Positions 22,826 through 32,678 are shown, counted from the first letter of the stretch. The stretch is DNA of 64,000 nucleotides from Streptomyces dioscori (GCF_003024195.1 NZ_KZ679038.1:62001-126000), one strand, 5' to 3'. Program-made: numbers and translations. Notes: generated by a model from the letters alone, not told the origin.

Positions 22826-24781
22826 ATGCGCGAACTCCTCCAGTTCAACCGCCTCTACGCAGACGAACAACTGCGCGCGCCCCGCGGACGGTTCGTCCTG
22901 CGTTACGACGCCGCGGGTACCGCCGTGATCACGGACACCGAGCGGGACGAGGTCACCTGGCGGGCGGGGGCCGCCGGACGACTGCTGCTCGGCGACCGGG
23001 GCGAGGTCCAGGTCGAGGCCGGGGACAGCCATGAGACGATCTGGCGCTCGGGATTCGCAGCCCCCGGCGCGCACCACCTGATCCTCACCGACGCGGGCGA
23101 CCTGGAACTGCTCAGCGGGGAGCATGTGCGCCTGGCCAACTCGCGCACCGGTCCGGTCGAAGCGGTGGCGCTGCGGGACGCCGCCCCCGCGGCCGACATC
23201 ACCGCCGACGCTTACCTGCTCAGCGACGGCAAGAAGCGCCGGACCGTCGTACGAGAGCAGGACGGACAGCTCCGCATCGGCGAGCACTGGCCCAACGGCG
23301 GCGGCGGGAGCTACGCGCTGTCCGGACCGCTGGTCGACTGGCTGGAGCAGGAGGGCACCGTGCTCGGCTGGCGCCTGCTGCCGGTCAACGGCACCAAGGT
23401 GAAGGCCCGGACATTGTGTCTGACCGATGTCGCCGGCACCGTCCTGTGGCACGAGGGCGCCCCGAACCGGGCCACGCCCGTGTCCGCTGGAGCCCCCTAC
23501 GCCCACGGCGGACCGGAGCTCGGCGCCGGCGGGCGCCTGCGCCACCAGTCGCTGACCTCTCCCTCCGGCTCGCACACCCTGGTTCACCAGGGGAACGGCG
23601 ACCTGGTGCTGCGCTGCAACGCCGAGCACCGGACCGTGTGGTCGGCCGGCACGCACTGGGCCGACGGCGGATGGGCCGAGCTGACGGCCGACGGCGACCT
23701 GGTGGTGCACAACCCGCACGGCGCACCCGTCTGGCGCTCCGGCACGGCCGGTTCGGGCGCCCGGCGGCTCGCCGTCCGCGACGACGGCCGGGTGGAACTG
23801 CTCGACGACGAAGGCCGCGTGGTGTGGTCGGTGGACGCACACACCTCCTGCGACGCCCCGGCCGTGGACACGCCGCGCGGCGCGGTGCTGCGCAGAGGAC
23901 AGACACTCCGCCGGCACTCCCTCACCTCCGCCGACGGCAGCACCGTACTCGGCCACCATGACGACCAGCGTCTGGTGCTGTTCGGAGCGGGCGGCACCTG
24001 GCTCTGGTACGCACACCTGGGGGACGCCCAGCGGCCAGGACTGCTCCTGGACGAGGACGGCATGCTGCGGACCCTCGACGACGACCCCGAGCGGCCCCCG
24101 CCGGCCGGGCCGGCCGACGAACTGCGCGTCGAAAGCGGGGAAGTCCAGCTGCGCCGCGCGGACGGCACGGTCGTGTGGCGCAACGGCGAAGACGTGGCGG
24201 ATGCGGACGCCGCCGAAGCAGAGCAGGGCGAGGACTTCGAGGCGTGGCTGGAGGAGCTGAACGGTCTGGAGTACTTCTGCGTCGCCGTCGTGCACGACAC
24301 GACACCCGACGAGGCCCTGCTGCGCCTGGGCGCCGACCCGGGCCAGGTCCGAACGGGCACCTGGGCGGACCTGCTGACACAGAGCGAGATCGAGGACTCC
24401 GGCATGGACGACGTGTGCCTGGCCGCGTTCGCCCTCGGCCCGCACACCCTGCTCGTCGAAAACAACGGCCACCCAGGGACGGACAGTTCGGCGCTCTCCC
24501 TCGGCACCTTCGCCGTGTCCTGCTCCCGCAGCATCAACGCGGACACCAGCTTCCTGGTGTACCGCGACGGCGAGGTGGTGGCCGACCACTCCGAAGAGGG
24601 AGCCGAGGAGCCGACCACCTCGGAGGTCCGAGCGGCCATGGCGGCGATGAACGCCGACGCCCCTCAGGAGGCCGCGTTCGACGACACCCTCGAACTCCTC
24701 TGCCGCACCGCCGGAATACGGCCGACAGTGACGGACGTGACCGGCACCGCGAGGTGGGTGATCCTGCCGGCCCTCGGGTGA
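22826..24781 (+). CDS. Bulb-lectin-like repeat protein fused to a DUF6461 domain
   Basis: A 651-residue protein without signal peptide or membrane span. Residues about 12-100, 235-345 and 355-420 contain repeated beta segments of B-lectin (monocot mannose-binding) type, for example LVHQGNGDLVLRC, ELTADGDLVVHN, LAVRDDGRVELLD and LLLDEDGMLRTLDDD; the QxDxNxVxY mannose site is degenerate (QGNGDLVL). An acidic linker follows, then a DUF6461 domain near 478-600 (FCVAVVHDTTPDEALLRLGA, ALGPHTLLVENNG, SCSRSINADTSFLVYRDGE). The role is unknown. The ATG at 22826 is preceded by AAAAGG; an upstream ATG at 22754 lacks one. Gene order gives no partner. Confidence 0.8.
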   Translation: MRELLQFNRLYADEQLRAPRGRFVLRYDAAGTAVITDTERDEVTWRAGAAGRLLLGDRGEVQVEAGDSHETIWRSGFAAPGAHHLILTDAGDLELLSGEHVRLANSRTGPVEAVALRDAAPAADITADAYLLSDGKKRRTVVREQDGQLRIGEHWPNGGGGSYALSGPLVDWLEQEGTVLGWRLLPVNGTKVKARTLCLTDVAGTVLWHEGAPNRATPVSAGAPYAHGGPELGAGGRLRHQSLTSPSGSHTLVHQGNGDLVLRCNAEHRTVWSAGTHWADGGWAELTADGDLVVHNPHGAPVWRSGTAGSGARRLAVRDDGRVELLDDEGRVVWSVDAHTSCDAPAVDTPRGAVLRRGQTLRRHSLTSADGSTVLGHHDDQRLVLFGAGGTWLWYAHLGDAQRPGLLLDEDGMLRTLDDDPERPPPAGPADELRVESGEVQLRRADGTVVWRNGEDVADADAAEAEQGEDFEAWLEELNGLEYFCVAVVHDTTPDEALLRLGADPGQVRTGTWADLLTQSEIEDSGMDDVCLAAFALGPHTLLVENNGHPGTDSSALSLGTFAVSCSRSINADTSFLVYRDGEVVADHSEEGAEEPTTSEVRAAMAAMNADAPQEAAFDDTLELLCRTAGIRPTVTDVTGTARWVILPALG

Positions 24782-24895
24782 GCGGACCGCCCGACCCGGT
24801 TCCAGGACGTGCCGACCTCGTCGGGCCCGGATCCGACGAGGTTACGTAATGTGCACCGACGCGAAGGGGCCGGTCGGCGCACGACAGTGATCGTC

Positions 24896-26398
24896 ATGAA
24901 ACGACGCACAGCGCTGAAGGCTCTCGGGTTCGGCACCGGGGGCGCCGTCGTCCTCGCTGGTGGTGGTTACGGCATCTACTACTACGCCGCGAAGCAGGAC
25001 ACGTTCGGCGAGATCGACTTCGACAAGGTTCTGCCGATTCCGCCGCTGGCGGAGTCGGAGAAGGGCGCGCAGGGGGCCCGGGTGTTCACACTCGGCATCA
25101 AGGCGGGCAGGACCCGGTTCAAGGCAGGTGCCACCACCCGCACTTGGGGCGTGAACGGTACGTATCTCGGTCCGACGATCCGCGTGCGGCGCGGCGAGCA
25201 GGTCGAGTTCGCCGTCCGCAACGGCCTCGATGAGGACACCTCGCTGCACTGGCACGGGATGCACCTTCCCGCGGCCATGGACGGCGGACCCCACCAGGTC
25301 GTCGGGCCCGGAGAGACCTGGCGGCCGAGGTGGACGGTCGACCAGCCCGCCGCGACGCTCTGGTACCACCCGCACCTGCACGGCGCGACCGCCGACCACA
25401 TGTACCGGGGCCTCAGCGGCCTGTTCATCGTCGACGACAAGGACTCCGAGGCGTCGACACTGCCGTCCGAGTACGGCGTCGACGACATCCCGATGATCGT
25501 TCAGGACCGGGCGTTCGACGGGGACAACCAGTTCGAGAAGCGAGTGCCACTGGGCGGCTCGGTGGGCGTGATCGGCAAAGAGGTCCTCGTCAACGGCGCA
25601 CTCGGCCCGTACGTCGACGTCACCACCGAGCTCGTACGACTGCGGCTGCTCAACGGTTCCAACGCACGCCTGTACAACCTGGGGTTCTCCGACGACCGGC
25701 GCTTCTCGCTCATCGCCACCGACGGCGGCCTGCTCGCCGAGCCGTGGACCACCGAGCGGCTCTATCTCTCACCCGGCGAACGCGCGGAGATCCTGGTGGC
25801 CTTCAAGCCGGGCGAGCGGGTCGAACTGCGCTCCTACCCGTCCGAGTACGGCGGCACGCTGGGACGGATCGACGGCTTCGACGACCGTCTCGACATCTGC
25901 CAGTTCCGGGCCGCGGCCGCCCTGTCCGATGTCGCCGCACTCCCCGCCTCGCTCGGTGCCGCACCGGACCTCGCCGGTGAAACGGTCGCGCGGGAACGTT
26001 CCTTCGTGCTCGCGTCGGACCAGATCAACGGCAGGTCGATGGCGATGGACCGTATCGACTTCGGTGTCCGCGAGGGCACGGTCGAGGTGTGGGACGTGGT
26101 CAACGACAACGGCTTTCTGCACAACTTCCACGTTCACGACGTGCAGTTCCAGGTGCTGACCGTCGACGGCGGGAAGCCGGACCCGCACCTGCGCGGCTGG
26201 AAGGACACCGTCCTGCTGGCACAGGGGAAGCACTACCGGCTGGCGATGCGCTTTCGCGGACACACCGATCCGAACACGCCGTACATGTACCACTGTCATC
26301 TGTTGCAGCACGAGGACGACGGAATGATGGGCCAGTTCGTCGTCCTGGGCGAAGACGAGAAGGTCGGCGTCGTGCCACGGACACATCATCACTCCTGA
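24896..26398 (+). CDS. Multicopper oxidase, Tat-type signal
   Basis: A 500-residue three-cupredoxin oxidase. Its N-terminus KRRTALKALGFGTGGA fits a twin-arginine export signal. Copper ligands are all visible: HWHGMHLP near residue 118, WYHPHLHG near 158, HNFHVHDVQF near 407 and YMYHCHLLQHEDDGMM near 464, the last holding the type 1 Cys, with Met as the axial candidate. The closest relatives by layout are bilirubin-oxidase/CotA/SufI-like enzymes that oxidise phenols or metals at the cell surface. It stands alone, with a TTACGTAA palindrome at 24842-24849 some 47 bp before the ATG that may be a regulator site. Confidence 0.92.
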   Translation: MKRRTALKALGFGTGGAVVLAGGGYGIYYYAAKQDTFGEIDFDKVLPIPPLAESEKGAQGARVFTLGIKAGRTRFKAGATTRTWGVNGTYLGPTIRVRRGEQVEFAVRNGLDEDTSLHWHGMHLPAAMDGGPHQVVGPGETWRPRWTVDQPAATLWYHPHLHGATADHMYRGLSGLFIVDDKDSEASTLPSEYGVDDIPMIVQDRAFDGDNQFEKRVPLGGSVGVIGKEVLVNGALGPYVDVTTELVRLRLLNGSNARLYNLGFSDDRRFSLIATDGGLLAEPWTTERLYLSPGERAEILVAFKPGERVELRSYPSEYGGTLGRIDGFDDRLDICQFRAAAALSDVAALPASLGAAPDLAGETVARERSFVLASDQINGRSMAMDRIDFGVREGTVEVWDVVNDNGFLHNFHVHDVQFQVLTVDGGKPDPHLRGWKDTVLLAQGKHYRLAMRFRGHTDPNTPYMYHCHLLQHEDDGMMGQFVVLGEDEKVGVVPRTHHHS

Positions 26399-26522
26399 GA
26401 ACCGTTCCTCGTGAAAATCGTCCTCGATTCCCGCGTCGCCCGGAGCCGTCCGGAACCACCCGGACCCGCCCGTTCCCCGGGGCCGGACCGGGGCCCGCCG
26501 CCGGCTCGGTAGGCTACGCGCT

Positions 26523-29267
26523 GTGCAAACGTTGGCCCATACTCGCGGTCCGCTGCTCGGCAGGCAGTACGAGACACAGCGCCTCGCCGAGCTGATCGGC
26601 GCGGCGCGGGCAGGCCGGGGCGGCACCCTCGTCCTGAGCGGTGAGGCGGGGATCGGCAAGAGCACACTGCTCGAACACGCGCAGGAGGCCGCGTCCGGCT
26701 TCCTTGTCCTGCGGGCGGGCGGGGCCCAGCACGAGGCGGAGCTGCCGTTCGCCGCGCTGCACCAGCTCTGCCTCCCGGTGATGGAGCGCCTGAGCGAGCT
26801 GCCCGTCCAGCAGCGCCAAGCCCTGCAGATCGCCTTCGACCTGGCGTCCGGGACCCCGGACGTGTTCCGGGCCGGCCTCGCGACGCTGGGGCTGCTCACG
26901 GCGGCCGCCCAGGAACACCCCTTGCTGTGCGTGATCGACGACGCGCACTGGCTCGACGCGGCCTCGTCCAGGGCACTGGCCTTTGTCGCCCGGCGCGTCT
27001 CCGCCGAGCCGGTCGCCATGGTGTTCGCCGCCCGACTGCCGTGCGAGTACGAGGAGTTGGAGGCCCTCCCGAGTCTGAACGTCGACGGGCTGAGCGACGC
27101 CGACGCCAGGACGCTGCTCGCCCGGCAGAGCCACGAGACGCTCGACGAGCAGGTACGTGACCGACTGGTGGCGGAGGCCAGGGGCAACCCGTTGGCTCTG
27201 CTCGCCCTGCCCAGAGCCGGCGGGTTCGCCCCGCCCGAACCGGCCTCGGTGCCACACCGGGTCGGCCGCGGATTCCGTACCACGCTGTCCGGCCTGCCCC
27301 CGCAGGCGCGGCTCCTGCTCACGATCGCCGGTGCCGATCCGACCGGGGATCCCGGGCTGCTGTGGCCCGCGGCGCGCAGGCTCGACATCGACCTGGCGAC
27401 GGCCGGTGCGGCCGCCGCCGCTACCGGCCTGGTCGAGTTCGGCGCCCGTGTGCGCTTCTACCACCCGCTGGCTCGAAGCGCGGCGTACGACGACGCCGCG
27501 GCGGGCGAGCGGCGGCTGGCCCATCGCGCGCTCGCCGAAGTGACCGACCCGGTCACCGACCCCGACCGGCGTGCGTGGCATCGCGCGCAGGCCTCCGCCG
27601 TCCCGGACGAGGACGTCGCCGCGGAGCTGGAGCGCTCGGCGTCCCGCGCTCTTGCACGTGGTGGCGCGGTGGCCACGGCCGCCTTCCTCGAACGCGCTGC
27701 GGAGCTGTCGCTCGACACCGAACGGCGTATCGAACGGACCCTCGCGGCCACGCGCGCCCATCTCGACGCGGGTGCCACCGACAGGGCGGCCGCGCTGCTC
27801 ACGACGGTCGAAGGATCGGCATCGGGACCGGGAGCTGGATCGGGACCGGGAGCTGGATCGGGCTCAGGTCCGTACGCGTCGCAGCAGGCGGAGGCCGATC
27901 TGCTGCGGGGCCGGATCTCCCTGGCCCGGGCCGACGACAGCGACGGTCCGGCGGCCATGCTGCGTGCCGCGCGGCGGTTCGCGCTCCTCGATCCCGCGCG
28001 CTCCCGGGAGAGTTATGTGGAAGCGCTCGAAATGAGTCTGCTCGTCGGACGCGCGAACGGTGTGATGGACAGGGTCCTCGCCGAAGCCCGGACCGCGTCG
28101 CCGCACGCCCCGGACATCCTCGACGCGCTGGACACCCTGACCTCGGACGGGCACCACGCGGCCGTCCCGCTGATCAAGGAGGCACTCGACGGCGCGGACG
28201 GCCCGTTGTGGGCCCGGCACCCCGCGCTCGCGATCATCCTCGCGGCCGAGCTGTGGGACCCCGTCACCCACATGCGGATCATCGAGTGGCTGCTGAAGAA
28301 CGGGCGGGCATCGGGATCACCGCTCGTCCTGCGCCTCGGGCTCGCGCAGGCCGCCTCCGCCGCCGCACTCACCGGCGACCTCGACGAAGCGATGGCGACG
28401 ATCGCCGAAGAGGAGGCGATCGCCGACGCGACCGGTGCGCCTCCTGTCGTCTATCACCGGCTGCAACTGGCCGCGATGCGTGGACGCCGCGAGGAGGCTG
28501 TCGCGCTGTTCGAAGCCGTCACCGCGACAGCCACCGCCACGGGACAGATCATCTCCAACATCCACTGGGCAAGCGCGGTGCTCCACAACGGCCTGGCCGA
28601 GTACCAGGAGGCACTGGCAGCCGCTCGACGTGCCACGGCCGACGGTGAGCTCTTCGTCACCGGGTTCGCCCTGCCGGAACTGGTGGAGGCTGCCGTCCGG
28701 TGCGGTGACCACGCCACGGCCGCCACCGCGCTGGCGTCGCTGACCGAACGTACCCGGGCCAGTGGAACCCCTTCGGGCCTGGGCATCGCGGCGTACGCGC
28801 GTGGGCTGGTGGAGGGAACGGAGAACGACTACCGGGAAGCGATCGACCGTCTCACCGACACACCGCTGCTCCCGTACCGGGCCAGGGCCCACCTCCTGTA
28901 CGGAGAATGGCTGCGGCGGCGGGGCCGTAGGCAGGACTGCCGGCCCCATCTGCGTACGGCGCACGAGTTGTTCTCGGGTGCCGGGCTGGAGGCGTTCACC
29001 CGGCGGGCCGCCGACGAGCTGCGTGCCACGGGAGAGGCGGCGCGCAGCCGCACCGGTTTCGCCCGCGACCAGCTCACCATGCAGGAACTGCACATCGCGC
29101 GGCTGGTCGCCACGGGCGCGACTTCGAAAGAAGTGGCCTCACGGCTGTTCATCAGTCCCCGCACCGTGGACGCTCACCTGCGCAGTGTCTACCGCAAGCT
29201 GGGCATCAACTCCCGACGCCGGCTCAGGGACCGGCCCGATCTGCGCTCCGCGGACAGATCGCTCTGA
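26523..29267 (+). CDS. Large ATP-binding LuxR-family (LAL) regulator
   Basis: A 914-residue LAL protein. The N-terminal AAA domain has Walker A SGEAGIGKSTLL near residue 40 and Walker B LLCVIDDAHWLD near 135. The long middle is helical (TPR-like). The C-terminus carries the LuxR helix-turn-helix near 850-905 (LTMQELHIARLVATGATSKEVASRLFISPRTVDAHL; key FISPRTVDAHLRSVYRKLG). The start is GTG 26523; TAGGCT lies 7 bp upstream, so the message may be leaderless. A Gly/Ser/Pro linker near residue 435 is encoded by an 18-bp tandem repeat. Target unknown; divergence from a response regulator gene downstream is convergent. Confidence 0.9.
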   Translation: MQTLAHTRGPLLGRQYETQRLAELIGAARAGRGGTLVLSGEAGIGKSTLLEHAQEAASGFLVLRAGGAQHEAELPFAALHQLCLPVMERLSELPVQQRQALQIAFDLASGTPDVFRAGLATLGLLTAAAQEHPLLCVIDDAHWLDAASSRALAFVARRVSAEPVAMVFAARLPCEYEELEALPSLNVDGLSDADARTLLARQSHETLDEQVRDRLVAEARGNPLALLALPRAGGFAPPEPASVPHRVGRGFRTTLSGLPPQARLLLTIAGADPTGDPGLLWPAARRLDIDLATAGAAAAATGLVEFGARVRFYHPLARSAAYDDAAAGERRLAHRALAEVTDPVTDPDRRAWHRAQASAVPDEDVAAELERSASRALARGGAVATAAFLERAAELSLDTERRIERTLAATRAHLDAGATDRAAALLTTVEGSASGPGAGSGPGAGSGSGPYASQQAEADLLRGRISLARADDSDGPAAMLRAARRFALLDPARSRESYVEALEMSLLVGRANGVMDRVLAEARTASPHAPDILDALDTLTSDGHHAAVPLIKEALDGADGPLWARHPALAIILAAELWDPVTHMRIIEWLLKNGRASGSPLVLRLGLAQAASAAALTGDLDEAMATIAEEEAIADATGAPPVVYHRLQLAAMRGRREEAVALFEAVTATATATGQIISNIHWASAVLHNGLAEYQEALAAARRATADGELFVTGFALPELVEAAVRCGDHATAATALASLTERTRASGTPSGLGIAAYARGLVEGTENDYREAIDRLTDTPLLPYRARAHLLYGEWLRRRGRRQDCRPHLRTAHELFSGAGLEAFTRRAADELRATGEAARSRTGFARDQLTMQELHIARLVATGATSKEVASRLFISPRTVDAHLRSVYRKLGINSRRRLRDRPDLRSADRSL
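27821..27862 (+). repeat. 18-bp tandem repeat within the LAL gene
   Basis: The unit ATCGGGACCGGGAGCTGG occurs at 27821-27838 and 27839-27856 with a partial third copy to 27862. It encodes repeated GSGPGA residues in the linker between helical parts; in-frame copy number variation would alter linker length without breaking the gene. Confidence 0.85.
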
Positions 29268-29321
29268 GCACGGCACCGGCCCCCTGCACCTGCACCTGTT
29301 CAGGCCGCTCAGGACGTCCGC

Positions 29322-29978
29322 TCAGAGGTCGCCCACGTCGACCAGTCCGTCCTGGATGGCGCGGGCGACCAGGCTCGCCTTGGTCCGGGCGGGCCGGCCG
29401 ACGTTCGCGTACTTGATGCGCACCCGGTCGAGATAGGAGTTGACCGTGCGTACGGAGATGCCGAGGCGCTGCGCGACCAGTTCCTTCGACTCCGACTGGA
29501 ACCACTCGATGAGCACGTTCTCCTCGCGCACCGAGAGCTGGGGGCGGTCGGCTCGGGTGTTCGTGCCCAGCGCGCCGGCCAGTGCGGGCGGCATGTAGGG
29601 CCGCTCGTCCGCCGCCGCCAGCGTCGCCTCGACCAGGTGGTCCCGGCCCTCACTCTTGGTCAGATAGGTCGCGGCTCCCAGGTCCAGGCAGTTCAGCGCG
29701 GTCTTCTCGTCGTCCCGCATCGAATAGACGATCACCTGCCGCCCGGCGTCGACGAGTCGGCGAAGACTGCCGAAGGCCGGTCCGCCCTCGGCCAGTTGCA
29801 GATCCAGGACGACGACGTCGGCCGTGCTGCCCGGCGGGGTCCAGGCTTCGCGTACGGAGTCGCCGGCCGCGACCACGGTGATGGGTCTTCGTGAGGCGGC
29901 GTACCACGCCTCCACTCCCGAGAGGATGGCGGGATGGTCGTCGACGACGACCACGCTGACCGGTGCGTTGTCACTCAT
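29322..29978 (-). CDS. NarL/LuxR-type response regulator
   Basis: A 218-residue two-component regulator. The receiver domain shows VVVVDDHPAI at the N-terminus, the phospho-acceptor Asp in VVVLDLQLAEGG near residue 59, and YLTKSEG with the conserved Lys near 110. The C-terminal helix-turn-helix reads QLSVREENVLIEWFQSESKELVAQRLG, key SVRTVNSYL. Its start overlaps the stop of the sensor kinase gene by four bases (ATGA), so the two are translationally coupled. Confidence 0.9.
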   Translation of the reverse strand: MSDNAPVSVVVVDDHPAILSGVEAWYAASRRPITVVAAGDSVREAWTPPGSTADVVVLDLQLAEGGPAFGSLRRLVDAGRQVIVYSMRDDEKTALNCLDLGAATYLTKSEGRDHLVEATLAAADERPYMPPALAGALGTNTRADRPQLSVREENVLIEWFQSESKELVAQRLGISVRTVNSYLDRVRIKYANVGRPARTKASLVARAIQDGLVDVGDL

Positions 29979-32341
29979 GTGAGGTCAACTCCGGAGATCG
30001 CCGGTCTGCTCCAGCCCGCCTCCACCCACACACTTCCGCCCCGCGTCGTTCGCGCCACGTCCACCTTCGCGTTCGTGGCACCGCTGTGTGCCTCAGCGGC
30101 CTCTTCCGTGTCCCGGCCGCCGGCACAGTCCTCGCTGACCACGCTGACGCGTACCGCTCGGGGTGTCCACACGACAGTCACCCGCGCGGTCGAGCGGGTA
30201 CGGCCCAGGGTCACCGCCACCGGGTCGATCAGCCGCCTGCGCACCTCCACAGGCACCTCCCCCGGCTTGCCTCGTACGGACAGGCTCACCGTCACCCCCC
30301 GATGCTCGACCACCTCCACGCACGCCCGCAACTCGTTCAGCAGCGGGTCCAGGACCGCGTCGCCCTCGGCGAACAGGCGGCGCATACGGGCGGCTTCGAC
30401 GCCGCACCGCAGCCTGACCTCCTCGTCGTGCGGGCTCAGCACACCGTGACCGAGGCCCACGAGCAGCGGCACGGTCGTCGCCGTCAGCGCGCGGTAGCGC
30501 TCCTTGTGGTCACGCTGCATGTCCTCGTGGATACGTTCCCGGGTACGCATCTCTTCCTCCTGTGCGGCGGCGGTCCCCGCGGCCGGCGCCGTACCGTGGA
30601 GCAGGTACGACATCAGCACACCGACGGAGAGCTGGAAGCCGCAGCTGCCTATCGTGGAGATCCCCAACGTGGCCCACTGGGCGGCGCTCGGCGCCCCCGA
30701 CAGGAACACGGCGGTCGCGTTGAGCCCCACATGCGCCCCGAGGAACGCCGCGAACACCCTGACCCGCAGGTCTGCCAGCAGGAACAGCGCATGCCAGCCG
30801 ACCAGGCCGAACGCCCAGTCGGGCGCGCCTGTCGACAGCTCTGCCGGAAGGGTGAACGCGCAGACCGCCGAAACGGCCAGCACCGACCCCAGGCTCCCCC
30901 ACCGCACTGTCGGCGGGAGCCGCCTGCCACGCAGCAGATAGGCGCCCCCGACCACCGCTACGACGGCCAGACACACGAAGGAGGCCGTCTGTGCCCACGC
31001 GGGGCGGTACACGTCCTGGTGCACCACGAGCCGGCGCAGCGAGATGGTGAACTGCCACACCAGGCTGATCAGCAGCACGGCCAGTTGGGTCCCGCGCAGG
31101 AGCCGCCCGCGGATGAAGCGGACGTCGGCCGTGTGCTGTGCCTGGGCACGGGGCGGGCGCGGTACGCCGGGCACCTGTGTTCCGTGCCCTGCCTGTGACG
31201 CGCCGGTCGGGCCGTGCCAGCGCCACTGCACGCGGGTCCCGTCGTCCGGACGGGAGGTGACCGTGGCGGTGCCTCCGACCGCGTGCATCCTGGCGACGAT
31301 GGAACCGGAGATGCCCCGGCGCCGCGCGGGGACGGCCAGCGGGTCGAAGCCCCGTCCCGTGTCGGACAGTTCGACGACGGCGCCGTCCCCCTCCGTCCAT
31401 GCCCTGAGCTGCGCCTCCCGCACCCCGGCATGGCGTGCCACATTGGTGACGGCCTCCCGGACCCCGTTGAATATCGCGAGCCCGGGACCGGACGGAATCG
31501 CGAGCGGGCCTTCGATACGCGTCTTGAGCCGCACCCTGGCCTGTCCCTCGCCCTCCGGCACACAGCCCAGAAGAGCCGCGAGATCGACGCTCCCCGTCTC
31601 GAACCCGGGCACGGCGGACATGGCCTCCAGATCCTGCCTCGCGCGCGGCGGCAGCCACGACCAGTCCCGGCCGTCGCCCTGGGAGACCATCAGCAGCGTC
31701 GCGCTCGCCGTGTCGTGCAGGGTCGCCAGGTACTCGCGCTCGCTCGCCCTGCGTGCGGCGGCGACTTCCCTCTCCCGGCGCGCCGCGGCCCTGACGGCGG
31801 CCGACCGGTCGGCCGCCCGGGCCAGTGCCCGAACGATGAGATAGGCAGCCCTCGACAGGCACACCTGGATGAGCATGCGCACCAGGGGTACGACGTCGAG
31901 GCCGTCCCCGGGCGAGGAGAGGATGTCGCCCAGCACGCAGACGGCAGCCCCCAACACGGCAAGGGCGGCCCCGGCCGGCGGTCGCGTCGCCCACTCGTAC
32001 TGGAAGGCGACGACGCTGATGCCGACCATCGCCTCCACCATCACGTTCGCGGACTCGCCGCCGATCACCGGCTGCGACAGCCCCGTCAACACCACCACGG
32101 CCGCGTCCAACGTCCACAGCAGGGCGAGCGGGAACATGTGCGGGCGGCGCAGCGCGTAGAGGCGCACACCACAGGCGAGGAAAGCGGGCACCAGCAGACA
32201 CACCGCCAGGGGAATGTCCGCCGTATCCGCCGACACGATGCCCAGCGCACCGCACAGACAGACCACGATGGACCGGAGCCACACCCCGAACCGCTCCAGG
32301 GCCAGGATGACCAGGCGCTCGCCGGACCCGGGGCGGCCCAT
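29975..32341 (-). CDS. Sensor histidine kinase with a duplicated, partly degenerate second module
   Basis: About 788 residues. The first module (about 1-390) has six hydrophobic spans, a dimerisation segment EYLATLHDTASATLL whose His near residue 205 is the likely phospho-acceptor, and an ATPase with N-box NGVREAVTNVARHA and G1-box DTGRGFD. After a Pro/Gly linker a second set of membrane spans (about 410-590) is followed by another helix and a weak ATPase-like end that has no recognisable N- or G-box. The second half is thus a degenerate copy or a sensor-only module. The start at 32341 is a choice (GGAG just upstream); ATG 32389 is longer. Cognate regulator is the overlapping gene. Confidence 0.82.
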   Translation of the reverse strand: MGRPGSGERLVILALERFGVWLRSIVVCLCGALGIVSADTADIPLAVCLLVPAFLACGVRLYALRRPHMFPLALLWTLDAAVVVLTGLSQPVIGGESANVMVEAMVGISVVAFQYEWATRPPAGAALAVLGAAVCVLGDILSSPGDGLDVVPLVRMLIQVCLSRAAYLIVRALARAADRSAAVRAAARREREVAAARRASEREYLATLHDTASATLLMVSQGDGRDWSWLPPRARQDLEAMSAVPGFETGSVDLAALLGCVPEGEGQARVRLKTRIEGPLAIPSGPGLAIFNGVREAVTNVARHAGVREAQLRAWTEGDGAVVELSDTGRGFDPLAVPARRRGISGSIVARMHAVGGTATVTSRPDDGTRVQWRWHGPTGASQAGHGTQVPGVPRPPRAQAQHTADVRFIRGRLLRGTQLAVLLISLVWQFTISLRRLVVHQDVYRPAWAQTASFVCLAVVAVVGGAYLLRGRRLPPTVRWGSLGSVLAVSAVCAFTLPAELSTGAPDWAFGLVGWHALFLLADLRVRVFAAFLGAHVGLNATAVFLSGAPSAAQWATLGISTIGSCGFQLSVGVLMSYLLHGTAPAAGTAAAQEEEMRTRERIHEDMQRDHKERYRALTATTVPLLVGLGHGVLSPHDEEVRLRCGVEAARMRRLFAEGDAVLDPLLNELRACVEVVEHRGVTVSLSVRGKPGEVPVEVRRRLIDPVAVTLGRTRSTARVTVVWTPRAVRVSVVSEDCAGGRDTEEAAEAHSGATNAKVDVARTTRGGSVWVEAGWSRPAISGVDLT

Positions 32342-32650
32342 CGGCTCCGCGGCTTCCTCGCCGTTCCCCCCGTATCCCCCATGCCCCATGGAGAACAAGG
32401 GTAGTTGACCCGCGATCAAGGCAGAACACGCCTCGCCAACGGCCGCGGCGCAAGGGGGTCTCGTCCCCTGTCTCGCGCGTGCTCCGGTGTGTGCGGCGGC
32501 CGTGCCGTGTGGGGCGAACGACCGGCACACTCAGCGACCGGGCCGGGCTAGTGTCCCGTCGTAAGGGGCTGACACCGGCCGTGCAGTGCACGTATCCAGG
32601 CCTGTCACTCACCCCTGAAGAATTCGTTGGATGCGGATCCACTGAGGTGA

Positions 32651-32678
32651 CGGTCCGGATCAGACGGTCCGGATCAGA
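32651..32678 (+). repeat. 14-bp perfect tandem duplication
   Basis: CGGTCCGGATCAGA occurs twice back to back (32651-32664 and 32665-32678), just before the candidate GTG at 32684 and 45 bp before the preferred start of the next gene. It sits where a promoter or operator would be. Confidence 0.85.

Noticed and set aside
22781..24589. A 602-residue minus-strand frame opposite the lectin/DUF6461 gene
   Set aside because: No domain, no SD, and typical shadow composition; the plus strand has clear repeats and domain logic.
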